Below, piece after piece: positions 5,399 through 5,918 of a DNA stretch of 5,918 bases. The translations under genes and the position numbers were made by a program. Under the pieces are notes generated by a model. It ran no database searches. It worked only from the letters and a program-made list of their open reading frames with translations, and was not told the origin of the DNA. The stretch spans positions 1 to 5,918 of the forward strand of contig JAFARH010000382.1 of the NCBI GenBank assembly GCA_019245555.1, given 5' to 3'. How positions within the stretch are numbered: position 1 is the first letter of the stretch; each line of letters begins with the position of its first letter. Source of the DNA: Betaproteobacteria bacterium (GTDB taxonomy: Bacteria; Pseudomonadota; Gammaproteobacteria; Burkholderiales; SG8-39).

Positions 5399-5918
5399 AG
5401 ACGTAGCTCGCCTTGTCGAGCGGCTTGTGGCAGCCGAGGCATTCCGCCTGGTTGACCGGCCGCTGCTGCTTCTCCGGCGAGAAAACGGCGTAGTTCCAGT
5501 TGCCGTTCCTGAGCATGTCGGGAAATTCGTTGCCCCAGTCCGCGCCCGTTGCCATCGCCGTATAGGCGACGAGCTTTTCGCCGACGAAGAAGCCATCGGA
5601 GCCCTTGACCGGATTCTTGTCGGCGTCGAGCTGAGCGCTATAGACCTCGGCGAAGAGGTACGAGCCGTCGGGCAATGCGTGCCCTGCTTTCGCTGCCTGC
5701 ACCGCGGCCTTGTTCGCGTAGTAGTAGCGCACCTGCTTCGCTGCCGGGACATTGATCGTGCGGTACTTGACGAAGCTTTCCTTGTAGCCCTCGGGGAACG
5801 TGACGTGCGTCTTCGCCACGTTCGGCAGGAACGCAGACTTGGTCGCACTCTTGTCGACGCCGGGCAGGCTCGCGAAGTACGCGGCGACGTTCGCCATGTC
5901 CTCGGTGCTCAACTGCGT
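5364..5918 (-). CDS. Cytochrome c / cytochrome P460 fusion protein (5' partial)
   Basis: The C-terminal part of a haem protein whose frame is open to the right edge. Numbering from the TTG codon at 5912, residues 1-18 (LSTEDMANVAAYFASLPG) look like the last helix of a class I cytochrome c domain, so the TTG is internal and not a start. A cytochrome P460-type domain follows (about 36-182): FPEGYKESFVKYRTINVP, QVRYYYANKAAV, LPDGSYLFAEVYSAQLDA, KGSDGFFVGEKLVAYTAM, RNGNWNYAVFSP, and a C-terminal haem c motif CLGCH (158-162). These proteins act in the periplasm in electron transfer, and some P460 members oxidise hydroxylamine or bind NO. By alignment from memory to the Nitrosomonas enzyme, the haem-cross-linking lysine position is alanine (A88), so a true P460 chromophore is doubtful. 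The gene ends with TAG at 5364-5366, overlapping the convergent lipoprotein gene. Confidence 0.9.
   Translation of the reverse strand, partial: TQLSTEDMANVAAYFASLPGVDKSATKSAFLPNVAKTHVTFPEGYKESFVKYRTINVPAAKQVRYYYANKAAVQAAKAGHALPDGSYLFAEVYSAQLDADKNPVKGSDGFFVGEKLVAYTAMATGADWGNEFPDMLRNGNWNYAVFSPEKQQRPVNQAECLGCHKPLDKASYVFTLKELAGAAK

Noticed and set aside
5390..5848. Minus-strand 152-codon frame overlapping the cytochrome gene
   Set aside because: It is the Arg/Ser/Thr-rich alternate frame of the cytochrome P460 gene, with no motif of its own.
1..5918. Defence, toxin-antitoxin, phage or mobile-element signatures
   Set aside because: I looked for transposase, integrase, restriction, CRISPR repeat, toxin and attachment-site patterns and found none. 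All coding space is taken by transport, hydrolase, envelope and cytochrome genes.

Overview
The window is a GC-rich, densely coding bacterial segment, most likely from a betaproteobacterium (Burkholderiales-like soil or sediment lineage). That placement is an inference from base composition, the Liv-type transporter with an exported M20 hydrolase and NIPSNAP protein, and a cytochrome c/P460 fusion. No marker gene is present to confirm it. I see no tRNA, rRNA, CRISPR array, insertion sequence or long repeat, and no intergenic gap longer than 34 bases.

Layout. Bases 1-1279 hold the two ATPase subunits of a branched-chain-amino-acid-type (Liv) ABC transporter: the 3' part of a LivG-like gene and a complete LivF-like gene, joined by a 1-base TGATG overlap. 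After 34 bases comes a run of seven plus-strand genes: an exported M20 metallo-hydrolase (1314-2696), a two-TM YcxB-like protein (2693-3211), an exported RNase Z-like metallo-beta-lactamase-fold hydrolase (3211-4125), a tryptophan-rich 75-residue membrane protein (4127-4354), a four-TM membrane protein (4336-4725), a NIPSNAP protein (4722-5066) and a small lipoprotein (5063-5398). On the minus strand, converging on this run and overlapping its last gene by 35 bases, is the 3' part of a cytochrome c/cytochrome P460 fusion (5364-5918, cut by the window edge).

How the genes may work together. Every junction from the M20 gene to the lipoprotein is a 1-base gap or an overlap, three of them GTGA overlaps, so these seven genes look like one translationally coupled operon, perhaps read through from the liv genes. 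A periplasmic M20 hydrolase beside a Liv importer suggests release of amino acids or small amides outside the inner membrane followed by uptake. The YcxB-like protein, the two small membrane proteins, the NIPSNAP protein and the lipoprotein have no known function, and I cannot tie them to that pathway. The contents are mostly ordinary housekeeping or metabolic genes. I did not find a convincing new defence or mobile system. The points most worth a second look are the P460 domain without the expected cross-linking lysine, the convergent overlap, and the set of unknown envelope proteins.
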